DNA of 64,000 nucleotides, taken from NCBI RefSeq assembly GCF_008312935.1, contig NZ_VSZO01000012.1, positions 124,001 to 188,000 on the forward strand, read 5' to 3'. The position numbers and the translations under genes were made by a program. The notes below the pieces were generated by a model. The model was not told where the DNA came from, ran no database searches, and saw nothing but the letters and a program-made list of their open reading frames with translations. Below are positions 18,501 to 27,209 of this stretch, piece by piece (the first letter of the stretch is position 1; every line of letters begins with the position of its first letter). This stretch comes from Roseiconus lacunae. GTDB lineage: Bacteria; Planctomycetota; Planctomycetia; Pirellulales; Pirellulaceae.

Positions 18501-18825
18501 GCGATACCTAGCCGGGATCAAGTTCCGAGCATGGCAACCGCCGCGATGTTTGCATCCGACAATCCCGATCGATGTGCCATTGCAATTTGACATCGTCGAC
18601 CGATTTACACATCACTCGCTTGGCGGCTGTCGCTATCACGCGGCCGACCCCAGCGGACGTTCGCACGACATTTTCCCCATCAACGCCAACGAAGCGGAGT
18701 CGCGACGTGCGGCCCGTTTCCAAACGGGGACTCTGACCGGCGGACGCATGGTGATTCCGGATCTGCCTCCGGTCGATTCGCCAAACGATTTCCCGGTGAC
18801 GTTCGACCTGCGACGCTATCGATAG
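15508..18825 (+). CDS. Transglutaminase-like protein fused to DUF2126
   Basis: 1105 aa, no signal peptide, so probably cytoplasmic. Residues 1-90 are the bacterial transglutaminase N-terminal beta domain ([18 protein letters not shown]). The transglutaminase core follows with the complete triad: Cys180 in [10 protein letters not shown], His229 in DLHAWTEVF, Asp245 in GLDPTSG. From about residue 340 to the end is DUF2126 ([14 protein letters not shown] start, [39 protein letters not shown]). The core may act as an amidase or peptidase that reverses or edits the ligation made by the ATP-grasp partner; this is inference from the cluster. The DUF2126 fusion has family precedent. The gene is the third of the 12691-18825 run. 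Confidence 0.94.
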   Translation: [1105 protein letters not shown]

Positions 18826-18997
18826 TGCATCAATGGTGCGCACCGAGGATTCGATTGCCAGACGAATTGGTGACGGCAACGCGGCGAATTTCAGAGTACC
18901 ATAGTGGGCGATCGCGGCCGTCCGTTTGGGGATGGACACGATCCAGGATTCAATCCCCCACTCCCCTGCTCTGCCCTGCCGACTTTTGAGGCTCCTT

Positions 18998-19906
18998 ATG
19001 TCACCGATCGACCGTCGACGTTTTCTTGCTCTGACCGCCGCCGGGCTTGCTTCGGGAATGGTCGCCGAAACGGCAAGTGCGGACGACGAACAGAGCCAAG
19101 CGAACCCACTCGCCGTCTTCACCAAGCCCTTCAATTCGCTGTCGTTCGAGGAACTCGCCGAGGAGATAGCGGGACTTGGCTTCGATGGACTTGAAGCACC
19201 GATCCGCAAAGGCGGCCACATCGATCCGGCTAATGTGGTCGACGAATTGCCTCGACTTGTCGAAGCCCTCGCCAAGCACAACCTTCAAGTCACCGTCATG
19301 GCATCGGATATTAATGATGCCAGCGATCCTGCGACTGAACGTGTGATTCGAACGGCGGCGACGCTGGGGATCAAGCGTTACCGAATGAAATACGTCAAGT
19401 ACTCGAACGATCGTTCGGTCGCTGACCATATCGCGTCTTGGAAAAGCCAGTTCAAAGACCTCGCCGCTGTCAACCATGATTACGGCGTGACCGGACTGTA
19501 CCAAAATCACGCCGGCGTCAATTACATGGGTTCATCGATCTGGGATCTCGACCAAGTACTCGAAGGAATCGCCCCCTCTGATATCGGGATGGCCTATGAC
19601 ATTCGGCATGCCACCGTCGAAGGTGGAACGAGTTGGCCGACAACCTATCGAATGATCCGCGACCATATCGACACCGTCTATGTGAAAGACTTTGCCTGGG
19701 ACAATGGTAAAGTCAAAAATGTTCCACTCGGCGAAGGATTGGTGCAAGCGAAATTCTTCGATATGCTGCGAAAGGATCAGTTTCACGGTCCGATTTCACT
19801 GCACGAAGAATACATCGATCACCATCCCGCAGAGCTTGTTCCGCAGCACATCACGGCGATCGAGAAAGATCTCAAAACGCTTCGCCAATGGTTGAAGCAA
19901 GGATAA
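18998..19906 (+). CDS. Tat-exported sugar phosphate isomerase/epimerase-like protein
   Basis: 302 aa from the ATG at 18998 (ATGTCACCGATC...), chosen because the twin-arginine signal DRRRFLALTAAGLASGM then lies at the N-terminus. The open frame reaches 18926, but those extra residues look non-coding. The mature part is a xylose-isomerase-like TIM barrel (AP_endonuc_2 group), with ELAEEIAGLGFDGLEAPIRKGGHI, GLYQNHAGVNYMGSSIWDL, and YVKDFAW..., followed by PISLHEEY carrying a metal-site Glu. Planctomycetes have many such exported sugar-phosphate-isomerase-like proteins; their substrates are mostly unknown. It stands alone. Confidence 0.85.
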   Translation: MSPIDRRRFLALTAAGLASGMVAETASADDEQSQANPLAVFTKPFNSLSFEELAEEIAGLGFDGLEAPIRKGGHIDPANVVDELPRLVEALAKHNLQVTVMASDINDASDPATERVIRTAATLGIKRYRMKYVKYSNDRSVADHIASWKSQFKDLAAVNHDYGVTGLYQNHAGVNYMGSSIWDLDQVLEGIAPSDIGMAYDIRHATVEGGTSWPTTYRMIRDHIDTVYVKDFAWDNGKVKNVPLGEGLVQAKFFDMLRKDQFHGPISLHEEYIDHHPAELVPQHITAIEKDLKTLRQWLKQG

Positions 19907-20203
19907 CCTAACGCCGGGTATGCTCTGATTGGGGCGGCCGATGACAATGACAGGCCGACAATCACTGGGACGCGATCGACGCCCCTTGTTCGGTGTCGCA
20001 TGACAATAGCATCGTGACCCATCGCGGCAAGGTCGGACGTTCGGGGCTGAAGTTTGGTCTTGCCAACGAGGTCGATTTCTTTTTATAGGCGAGACTACAC
20101 TCGCCTCTCCGGGTTTCTTCAGACCGGATCGGCGGGTCACCGGTGCCCCCATCCCCACCGGCCGTTGCCCCACTGACTGCTGACCCGCCGTCTGGCCTCG
20201 ACT
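19907..20203. other. Intergenic region with a short hairpin, 297 bp
   Basis: A perfect 7-bp hairpin (AGGCGAG 20087-20093, loop ACTACA, CTCGCCT 20100-20106) lies here, preceded by T-rich sequence on the plus strand. It lacks a T run on its 3' side in either direction, so terminator function is doubtful. Otherwise nothing is recognised. Confidence 0.4.
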
Positions 20204-22072
20204 ATGCCCTATCCTCACCGCCCGATATCGACCGTGATGTCGGTGTCGCCGGCGCATTTACTATGTGTCGTCATCGCGTTAATAGTTGGCTGCCGGCCCG
20301 CCGATCCCCAGCCAACGCCAGAAATACAAGCACGGCAAAAAACGCATCCGGTGCCGCACATTCGATCGGCATCGAATTCAGCTTCATCCGAGGTCGTCGT
20401 CACTGCGGCGTTTGCCGAAGTTTCGCGTGATACCGGATTCGAGTTTCAACACCAAGCCGGACGCACCCTCGACTATCGTTTTAATGAAATTGTCGGAAGC
20501 GGAGCCGCATTGTTCGACTACGACAATGACGGCGACTTGGACGTTTACCTGGTCCAAAGCGGCCCCGCCAAGTCTCATTCGGTCAGCGATCGCCTCTTCC
20601 GAAACGACTCGGTCCCAGGTGATTCCAACCATCCGTGGAAATTTACCGACGTGACAGATCAAAGCGGGATCGATGTGACCACCGGTTACGGACAAGGAGT
20701 GACCTGTGGCGACGTCGACCGTGATGGTGATATCGATCTATTCATCACGAACTTTGGACGCAACCAGTTCTTACGCAACAACGGCGACGGGACCTTTACC
20801 GATGCAACCTTGTCGAGTGGGTTAGCTTTGGACCGTGTAAGCGATGAACGTTGGAGTACGAGTGCAACGTTCGTCGACTTTGATCGCGACGGATGGCTGG
20901 ATCTGTATCTATGCAACTACGTTGTTTACACCGCCGACTCGCATAAGCCATGCTACGGCGCGAGTGGACGTCGTGACTACTGCGGTCCCAATAGCTATGC
21001 CGGTGAAGCGGACCAATTATTCCGCAACGATGGACACGGAAACTTTGTCGACGTTTCTGCTCAGGCCGGAATCGCTTCGCTTTACGGTGCCGGCCTCGGT
21101 GTCGCCTGTGCCGACTTCAATGGCGATTCCTGGGTCGACATTTATGTAGCCAACGACGGTAGCGAAAATCGACTTTGGATCAATCAACGCAACGGTCAAT
21201 TCGAAGACGTCGCCCTGCTTTATGGCTGTGCGTTCAACTCCGTAGGTGCCGCCGAAGCCGGCATGGGGGTCGACGCGGCAGACTTTGACAACGACGGCGA
21301 TGAAGACTTGTTTCTCGCCCATCTGACTGGCGAAACGAACACCTTGTATCAGAACGAAGGCACGACCGGGTTTGTCGATCGGACAACAGTGTTTGGATTG
21401 GCCGGACCAAGTCAAACGATGACAAGCTTTGGAACTGGGTGGATCGATTTCAATAACGACGGACGTCTCGATATCGCCATCGCTAACGGGACCGTCAAAC
21501 GCGAAAACGGGGCGGTCACGACTCAAGCTGCGTTTCCCAAAGGCCAGCCAAACCAATTGTTTGTCAGCCATGGCGATCACTTTTCGGATGTCAGTCACCT
21601 TGTGCCCGGTGCTTTCGGCGAACATGAAATGAGCCGAGGACTGGCATTCGGTGATCTCGACAACGACGGCGATTTGGACTTTCTGGTAACCAACAATGAC
21701 GGCCCGGCGAGGCTCTACCGGAACGAAGTCGGACATCGAAATCCTTGGATCGGTCTGCGATTACTCGATGCCGATGGCAAACAACATCAGCTCGGAACAA
21801 AAGCCACTTTGCGATTAAGCGACGGGCACGCCCTTGTCCGCCGATCCTATCGCGACGGCAGCTATTGCAGTTCCCGTGACCCGCGTGTGTTGTTTGGGAT
21901 TCCCACAGGCGTCCGCGCGATTGAGCTCGAAATTCATTGGCCTGACGGGAGCACCGAAACATTACCTGCCCCACCACAAGGGCGTTACTCCATTGTTCGT
22001 CAAGGAAGCGGAACAATCGAATCAGGAATTGCGGTCGCGATCAAGGTCGACCAGGGAGGTGTCACACGATGA
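20204..22072 (+). CDS. FG-GAP repeat / ASPIC-UnbV (CRTAC1-like) lipoprotein
   Basis: 622 aa (or 611 from the ATG at 20237). A lipoprotein signal ends in LIVGC, so it is probably anchored to a membrane facing the periplasm. At least seven FG-GAP/VCBS calcium-binding blades follow, each with a D-x-D-x-D-G-x-x-D motif, for example FDYDNDGDLDVYL, GDVDRDGDIDLFI, VDFDRDGWLDLYL, ADFDNDGDEDLFL and GDLDNDGDLDFLV. They predict a beta-propeller. The C-terminal 110 residues are the ASPIC/UnbV domain (NPWIGLRLLDADGKQHQLG, YRDGSYCSSRDPRVLFGI). Family function is unknown; it is greatly expanded in planctomycetes and usually near TPR proteins. Here it overlaps a TPR lipoprotein gene by 4 bp. Confidence 0.92.
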   Translation: MPYPHRPISTVMSVSPAHLLCVVIALIVGCRPADPQPTPEIQARQKTHPVPHIRSASNSASSEVVVTAAFAEVSRDTGFEFQHQAGRTLDYRFNEIVGSGAALFDYDNDGDLDVYLVQSGPAKSHSVSDRLFRNDSVPGDSNHPWKFTDVTDQSGIDVTTGYGQGVTCGDVDRDGDIDLFITNFGRNQFLRNNGDGTFTDATLSSGLALDRVSDERWSTSATFVDFDRDGWLDLYLCNYVVYTADSHKPCYGASGRRDYCGPNSYAGEADQLFRNDGHGNFVDVSAQAGIASLYGAGLGVACADFNGDSWVDIYVANDGSENRLWINQRNGQFEDVALLYGCAFNSVGAAEAGMGVDAADFDNDGDEDLFLAHLTGETNTLYQNEGTTGFVDRTTVFGLAGPSQTMTSFGTGWIDFNNDGRLDIAIANGTVKRENGAVTTQAAFPKGQPNQLFVSHGDHFSDVSHLVPGAFGEHEMSRGLAFGDLDNDGDLDFLVTNNDGPARLYRNEVGHRNPWIGLRLLDADGKQHQLGTKATLRLSDGHALVRRSYRDGSYCSSRDPRVLFGIPTGVRAIELEIHWPDGSTETLPAPPQGRYSIVRQGSGTIESGIAVAIKVDQGGVTR

Positions 22073-23553
22073 ACCGTTTTGCCAATCGTCAAAGTGTTCT
22101 CTTGCGCGCGACCAGCATTGCTTGCTTGGTCACCGCTTCCATTATGCCGGTCGGATGCGCTCCTGATGGTACGGTTCAGCAGTGCAACAATACGATGTCT
22201 GATTCGTCGGACTGCCCGAAGAAGGCGAAACACGCTGGTATTTCCTTACCTTCCTTCGACTGCAACATCTTTAAACAAGTCGGTCGGTATGTGGTGCCAC
22301 GGATCAGTGATCCTTCGATTGAATCGGCTGCTCGCGAACAGATCGCGGGGCTCGAAAAACGATTCGAAGTGATCGCCGATCAAGATGCCGGGGATTTGTA
22401 TGGCGAATTTGGAATGATCTGCCAGTGCTTGGAATTTTATGATGCGGCGAGATTCTGCTATCAGCAATCCGAGACTCGCGACGCGGCGAACTATCGCTGG
22501 CCATTCCTGCGCGGACATCTCGAACGCCTGGAAGGCAAAACTAGCCAAGCAAAAGCCAGTTTCAAACAAGCGTTGAAGCGAATCGATCCGAAAAGTCCAG
22601 CGGTGCTCGATGCTCAATTGGCAGCGATTTGCTGGATCGGCGAACTTGAATTGAACGAAGGTGAACCAAGCAAAGCGAAGGCGTGGTTCGATAAGGTGTT
22701 GGCCATCACTCCAAACCACGCCTTCGCCCACTATTCACTCGGCAGAATTGCCGAACAGCAAGAGGATTTCGTTACCGCGATCGAACATTTGCGGCAAGCG
22801 AGTCAACTTGATCCTAGCGCAGGTAGCATTCAGTACATACTGGGGATGGTCTATCGACGAGCGGGCCGACTGCAAGAAGCAGAATCGATGCTGCAAAACA
22901 GCGTTGCCAATCGAAAACCTTATGCTCCGTATGACCCACTGCTGTGGGCGGTCGAATCAGCGGTCAAAAGTCATCGCCGCTATCACTTCATCGCCGATCA
23001 AAACTTGAAGGCGAAGCAATACACTGAGGCGATCGAGTTTTACGAACGCGCGCTTCAGATGCAAGCGTCACCGCAACTACTCGCGCAAACCCATTGCAAC
23101 CTCGGTAGCGCGTATGCAAAGACGGGCAATGCCGTTGCCGCGCTTAAACACTGGAAACTAGCCGCCTCGCTTCACCCCGAACACACCGAAACTCTGTTGA
23201 ATCTGGCTGCCGTTGCCGGGGCAACCGGTGCTCCCGAGAAAGCGCTACCGTTGTATCAAACAGTCCTGAAGAAACAGCCGAACCACCGGCAGGCGAGGCA
23301 GAAATTGGCCGAGACATTCGTTCAACTGAAGCAGCCGGCGAACGCGATCGCCGAATACGAACGACTGTTGAATTCAGATACCGGCAATCGCGATGCCTGG
23401 CGAGCGTTACTGGACCTTTACATTGCCGAGAAACGCTTTGATAAAGCTCGCCAGATCGCAATTCGATATGAATTCCCAGACGTGATCGCCCAGTTGTCGA
23501 CCGCCGCCCTGGGGAGCGACCCCGATCCGGAATCAGACCAGGATCGCTTGTAG
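22069..23553 (+). CDS. TPR-repeat lipoprotein
   Basis: 494 aa. A signal peptide ends in the lipobox MPVGC, so it is a lipoprotein. From about residue 90 the protein is a solenoid of TPR units, such as AKAWFDKVLAITPNHAFAHYSLGRIAEQ, AIEHLRQASQLDPSAGSIQYILGMVYRRAG and ALKHWKLAASLHPEHTETLLNLAAVAG. It has the strongest ribosome binding site seen in this part, AGGGAGGTG 7 nt before the ATG, placed inside the end of the preceding FG-GAP gene; the two genes overlap by 4 bp and should be made together. A scaffold role alongside the propeller protein is inferred. Confidence 0.92.
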   Translation: MNRFANRQSVLLRATSIACLVTASIMPVGCAPDGTVQQCNNTMSDSSDCPKKAKHAGISLPSFDCNIFKQVGRYVVPRISDPSIESAAREQIAGLEKRFEVIADQDAGDLYGEFGMICQCLEFYDAARFCYQQSETRDAANYRWPFLRGHLERLEGKTSQAKASFKQALKRIDPKSPAVLDAQLAAICWIGELELNEGEPSKAKAWFDKVLAITPNHAFAHYSLGRIAEQQEDFVTAIEHLRQASQLDPSAGSIQYILGMVYRRAGRLQEAESMLQNSVANRKPYAPYDPLLWAVESAVKSHRRYHFIADQNLKAKQYTEAIEFYERALQMQASPQLLAQTHCNLGSAYAKTGNAVAALKHWKLAASLHPEHTETLLNLAAVAGATGAPEKALPLYQTVLKKQPNHRQARQKLAETFVQLKQPANAIAEYERLLNSDTGNRDAWRALLDLYIAEKRFDKARQIAIRYEFPDVIAQLSTAALGSDPDPESDQDRL

Positions 23554-23561
23554 TCCATTGG

Positions 23562-25148
23562 CTACCAAGCGAACATCATCCCACCCTGACCGGTATGTTG
23601 GTCATGTTCGGACGTGAACTGGGCGTCGTAGTCTGCGTAGAGCGTGACACCACAGCGAGCGGCGTAGCCGAATCCGACACCGAGATCTAAGAAGTCTCGG
23701 CCTAGTTCGGCCCCTTGAATTCGTAGCCCGTTCGCTCCGGCAAACTGACCGACCAAAATTTGATCGGTGTCGGCGAATTCGTGCGTGTAAGCGATACGAT
23801 AGATCGGTGCGAGCGTGCCACCGAGAACGCAAAGGTTTCGCGATACGCTGGCGCCCAAGATTCCCCGAGCCGAATCGACATTGTCGTCAGCGATCTGTAA
23901 ATTCGAAACGCTTGCCCCCGTTTCAGAGTAACCGTCGTAGTCGACACCGATGTACTGAAACGCAACGTGCGGCTGCAGCGTCCAACCGCGCGATCGATAT
24001 GTCCGGCCCAGTTCAAAGTAACTCTGAAACGCGTCGCTGTCGGTTTCGCCAGAAGCTAACCCCGTGTTGGTCTGACGCGATGTGTCGTAGTCGCCGTCGC
24101 TGAATCCTAAGATCCCCGTCAAGTACATGTTCGATCTCAATCGACGCGAACCATACAGGGCGATCCCAAGCGTATCGAGGTCGACGTTCCCAGAACCACG
24201 CGAGCCATCAGCGCCATAGTAGTTCCCCGCCAGTCCGATCGCGGTAAAGCAATCGAGTTGACGCTGGGCTCCGAACGCTACCCCGGCGAAGTCATACTGA
24301 AATCCGTTGTCGACCGAACCTTGGGCCCCATAGCCGGACACCCAAGCGCTGTTCTTCGAAATTTTTCGAGCGTGATAGACGGGATTGGTGTGATAAGAAA
24401 CCTGTTGAATGCCCGAGTCTGACGGGGCTGTTGACACCAAACGGAACGGTTGTTCGTACGGTTGCGGAGACGCAGAAATCTGGGACATCTGCATCGCGTA
24501 TTGTCTGGCATTCGTGGTCACGCCGCCACGAAGTCGGTCGGCCAATAAATCGATGAACTGACTCGTCGCCTGAATTTCTAACAGTGATGCACTTGCCAGA
24601 ACATCCGCGAAACTGGCATCGGTTGGTGGAGTTGCCGAAAGAAAAAAGAGCTGCCAAAAATTCAGCGTTCCAATATCTCCGCCCAAATCATCGATCATCG
24701 TCAGGGTCCATGTTCCCTGAGCGTTCTCACCATTGAATGCCGACAACGCCTGTTGGGGTTGGTAGCTTTGGTTTGTCGCGGGGAATCCGACCGGGAATGA
24801 ACCGGTCGCATCGTCATCAAAGCGGTAGCCACCGTTTTGAGCGTTCGTGGCTCCACCGACGCCATCAAAAAGCTGGACCGAAGTTCCGTTTGGCGAGGTG
24901 ACGGTCGCGGCCAAGTCAGCGTTGAAGGTGTGGTTGTAGTCAACGTTGACGTCAAGGTCCGCGATCGCGAACGAATCGGTTACGTTGATCGAAGAGATCG
25001 TCTGCCCCGTCGTGCCGGCCGGTGGGATCCGCAACGGGGTATCGGTCGAGGTATAAGTTTGTGCCGTCGCTGATGAAGACGCAGCCGACGAAGATACGAG
25101 GACCAGCATCCCGAGCTGGATCGCACGTCTAAGATTCAATTGATGCAT
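23562..25148 (-). CDS. Autotransporter-like protein with a proprotein-convertase P-domain
   Basis: 528 aa from the ATG at 25148, chosen because AGGAAGG lies 7 nt upstream and a signal peptide follows (MHQLNLRRAIQLGMLVLVSS, cleavage after ATA). The open frame goes back to 25235. Residues 30 to about 175 form a P-domain (ITVTDSFAIADLDVNVDYNHTF motif region, LVATVTSPNGT, GTWTLTMIDDLGGDIGTLNFWQL), a jelly-roll domain normally found after subtilisin-like proteases. No protease is present. From about residue 250 to the end is an autotransporter beta-barrel with alternating amphipathic strands, ending in the aromatic terminus MMFAW expected for outer-membrane insertion. It converges on the TPR gene with an 8-bp gap. 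It is probably a surface-displayed adhesion or binding protein. Confidence 0.85.
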   Translation of the reverse strand: MHQLNLRRAIQLGMLVLVSSSAASSSATAQTYTSTDTPLRIPPAGTTGQTISSINVTDSFAIADLDVNVDYNHTFNADLAATVTSPNGTSVQLFDGVGGATNAQNGGYRFDDDATGSFPVGFPATNQSYQPQQALSAFNGENAQGTWTLTMIDDLGGDIGTLNFWQLFFLSATPPTDASFADVLASASLLEIQATSQFIDLLADRLRGGVTTNARQYAMQMSQISASPQPYEQPFRLVSTAPSDSGIQQVSYHTNPVYHARKISKNSAWVSGYGAQGSVDNGFQYDFAGVAFGAQRQLDCFTAIGLAGNYYGADGSRGSGNVDLDTLGIALYGSRRLRSNMYLTGILGFSDGDYDTSRQTNTGLASGETDSDAFQSYFELGRTYRSRGWTLQPHVAFQYIGVDYDGYSETGASVSNLQIADDNVDSARGILGASVSRNLCVLGGTLAPIYRIAYTHEFADTDQILVGQFAGANGLRIQGAELGRDFLDLGVGFGYAARCGVTLYADYDAQFTSEHDQHTGQGGMMFAW

Positions 25149-26020
25149 TCCGAAGCCTTCCTTGACGAGTGCTTGCGTGGGGTCTCGCGTGAATGACGGC
25201 TTGGGGGCAGCAAACCAATCCCAAGGTGGTGTCACTGCATCAGGGATCGGAAGCGGGTTTTCCCTAATCGACGATTCTTTGCTGCAGAGTCATAACCGGC
25301 ATAGGTCGTGTGACGCGACAGACCGCCGAACCATCGGCCGGCTTACCGCACACCGATCGCGAGTATTTGCCTTGGTTTCTGCCGGGAGCGCTGAGTCGAC
25401 CACGCTACGACTTGACTGCGGTCCAGCAAGCCTTGCAACCAACGATGGCCGCTCAACCGCCTTGACCAACGCTCAAGGTGCATCGATGAACCATTCGTTG
25501 TGCAACCGCTGGCTAAACCATCGATTGTGGCCATGACACCCTAAGCCGTTGCCAGAACAGCACTTTGGGGAACAGCACACCCTGCTAAAGAATCGAATCG
25601 GCCTATGTCTTAGGCACCCTGCCCATTGTCGAGGCGGCAATTGCGCAGCGACCGAACACCTTTGGTGGGCTCGGGTTCCGCAATCATCAGCAAAAAAAGA
25701 ACGATTCCAAAATCGCTAAGCAAAACCAATCTGACTTATCGCCAGTTGAAGTGAAACGTTTTTCCATTGAGAGATTGGCGACGCATCGGCACAAACGTTT
25801 TGATGAAAACACCGGCCATTGGCACCACGTTCGCGTAGGTCGACCCTCGTCAGCCAGTGAACTGTCCCACGGTTTCCGGTCAGTTCATTCATCGTTTCAT
25901 CAGCGTCGAACGCGTCGCACGAGAACGCTTGTACGTTGAACGCCCAGACGTTGCGGTGCACGACTCGACTGCTGATTTGTTTTCATTCTTACGACTCGGG
26001 AAATTCAGCGAACATTTAAG
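25149..26020. other. Divergent intergenic region, 872 bp
   Basis: This is the longest stretch without a supported gene. Short frames on both strands (for example 25162-25536 and 25716-25961) show no recognisable protein, and base composition is more A+T-rich toward 25980. It must hold the promoters of the autotransporter (minus) and DUF1559 (plus) genes. No tRNA, riboswitch or repeat was recognised. Confidence 0.4.
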
Positions 26021-27154
26021 ATGGATCAAAACATCCCCCCACAAGTCACTCCGATGGCAACCTCTGCCGACAAAAAACGTTCGGCCCGTGGTCGGCAAAC
26101 ACGACCCGCATTCACGTTGGTCGAACTTTTAGTCGTGATCGCGATCATCGGCATCATGGTCGGCCTATTACTGCCGGCCGTTCAAGCGGCTCGCGAAGCG
26201 GCGCGACGCATGCAATGCTCCAACAACATGAAGCAGATCGGGCTTGCGATTCACAACTATCACTCACAGTTCAAGCAGATGCCGGCCAACCATGGCCTGC
26301 GCACGGACCTGATAGCGGGCCAGACGCCGCCATCGGGACCTTCATGGATGACCGTGATCCTTCCACAACTGGAACAATCTGCGGCGGCCGAAAAATTGAA
26401 TTTTAGCGGCACCGACTTTAGCGAAGACTCGGTCTATCCCAACCGCAACTGGGAGGTGATGAGTCAAACACAGGTGCCGACTTACAACTGCCCTTCAAGT
26501 GCCTTGGAACGCTACCGCTTCCAAGAGACCAGCCAAGCGACGCGTGACTTTGATCCGGACGCCCCGGATAGCTACGACGTTCAGATTCCTGACTACGTTG
26601 CGACTGTCGGATACTACAACCCGCCAGGTTCGAACGTGTTCTCCTGGGATCGTTACTACGCCGGAAAGGCAACTTGGTCGTGGGGTTGGTTGCAGGACGA
26701 CGGGTATATCTCGATGTTGAATAACAAATTCCGCGAACGACGCTTCTCCAGCATCCTCGATGGCCTGAGTAACACGATTGCGGTCGGCGAGCATGGATCG
26801 GAACTTCAACACTTCGATGGAACCCGCGAAGACTCCCGCCCCGGTCGCGGACCTGGTGGTTTCTGGGCAGCTCGCCCCATGCACTTTGCCTGGAGTGCTT
26901 ACCACGGGAAAACCGCGAACGTGACCGTCCCACGTTATCCCAACAACAGTCTGTACTCGGGCAACTGGACACAGAACGGCGAGCACACCCTCCACAACGG
27001 CTTCCGTTCACAACACTCTGGCGGCGTCATGTTCTTACTCGGCGACGGGTCGGTGCGATTCATCACCGATAGCATCGACTTCGACAATATCTTCACCGCC
27101 CTCAACGGCCGGGCAGATCATTACAACTTCGATCAGAGCTTCATGGTCCAGTAA
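26021..27154 (+). CDS. DUF1559 prepilin-like protein
   Basis: 377 aa (start at 26021; the ATG at 26054 would shorten it by 11). After a short basic leader, the type IV prepilin-type methylation and helix segment FTLVELLVVIAIIGIMVGLLLPAVQAAREAARR sits at about residues 31-63. The DUF1559 (SBP_bac_10) core follows: CSNNMKQIGLAIHNYH near the start and the terminal LGDGSVRFITDSIDFDNIFTALNGR. The prepilin peptidase would cut before the Phe. The family is one of the most expanded in planctomycetes; its members are secreted or pseudopilin-like and of unknown function. A small lipoprotein gene follows 55 bp downstream and is the usual partner. Confidence 0.95.
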   Translation: MDQNIPPQVTPMATSADKKRSARGRQTRPAFTLVELLVVIAIIGIMVGLLLPAVQAAREAARRMQCSNNMKQIGLAIHNYHSQFKQMPANHGLRTDLIAGQTPPSGPSWMTVILPQLEQSAAAEKLNFSGTDFSEDSVYPNRNWEVMSQTQVPTYNCPSSALERYRFQETSQATRDFDPDAPDSYDVQIPDYVATVGYYNPPGSNVFSWDRYYAGKATWSWGWLQDDGYISMLNNKFRERRFSSILDGLSNTIAVGEHGSELQHFDGTREDSRPGRGPGGFWAARPMHFAWSAYHGKTANVTVPRYPNNSLYSGNWTQNGEHTLHNGFRSQHSGGVMFLLGDGSVRFITDSIDFDNIFTALNGRADHYNFDQSFMVQ

Positions 27155-27209
27155 CCCGCCGAGGATTCCACCCTCAACTCTTCAATCCATTCCATTCTCA
27201 AACGATTCC

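Noticed and set aside
18508-19281. Minus-strand frame of 257 codons
   Set aside because: It covers the ends of two convincing plus-strand genes (DUF2126 and the Tat-exported protein) and has no family features.
20087-20106. Hairpin considered as a terminator
   Set aside because: There is no T run on the 3' side in either direction; T residues lie on the 5' side for the plus strand.
21017-21736. Minus-strand frame of 239 codons
   Set aside because: It is antisense to the FG-GAP repeats; the periodic DxDxDG codons create a long open frame on the other strand.
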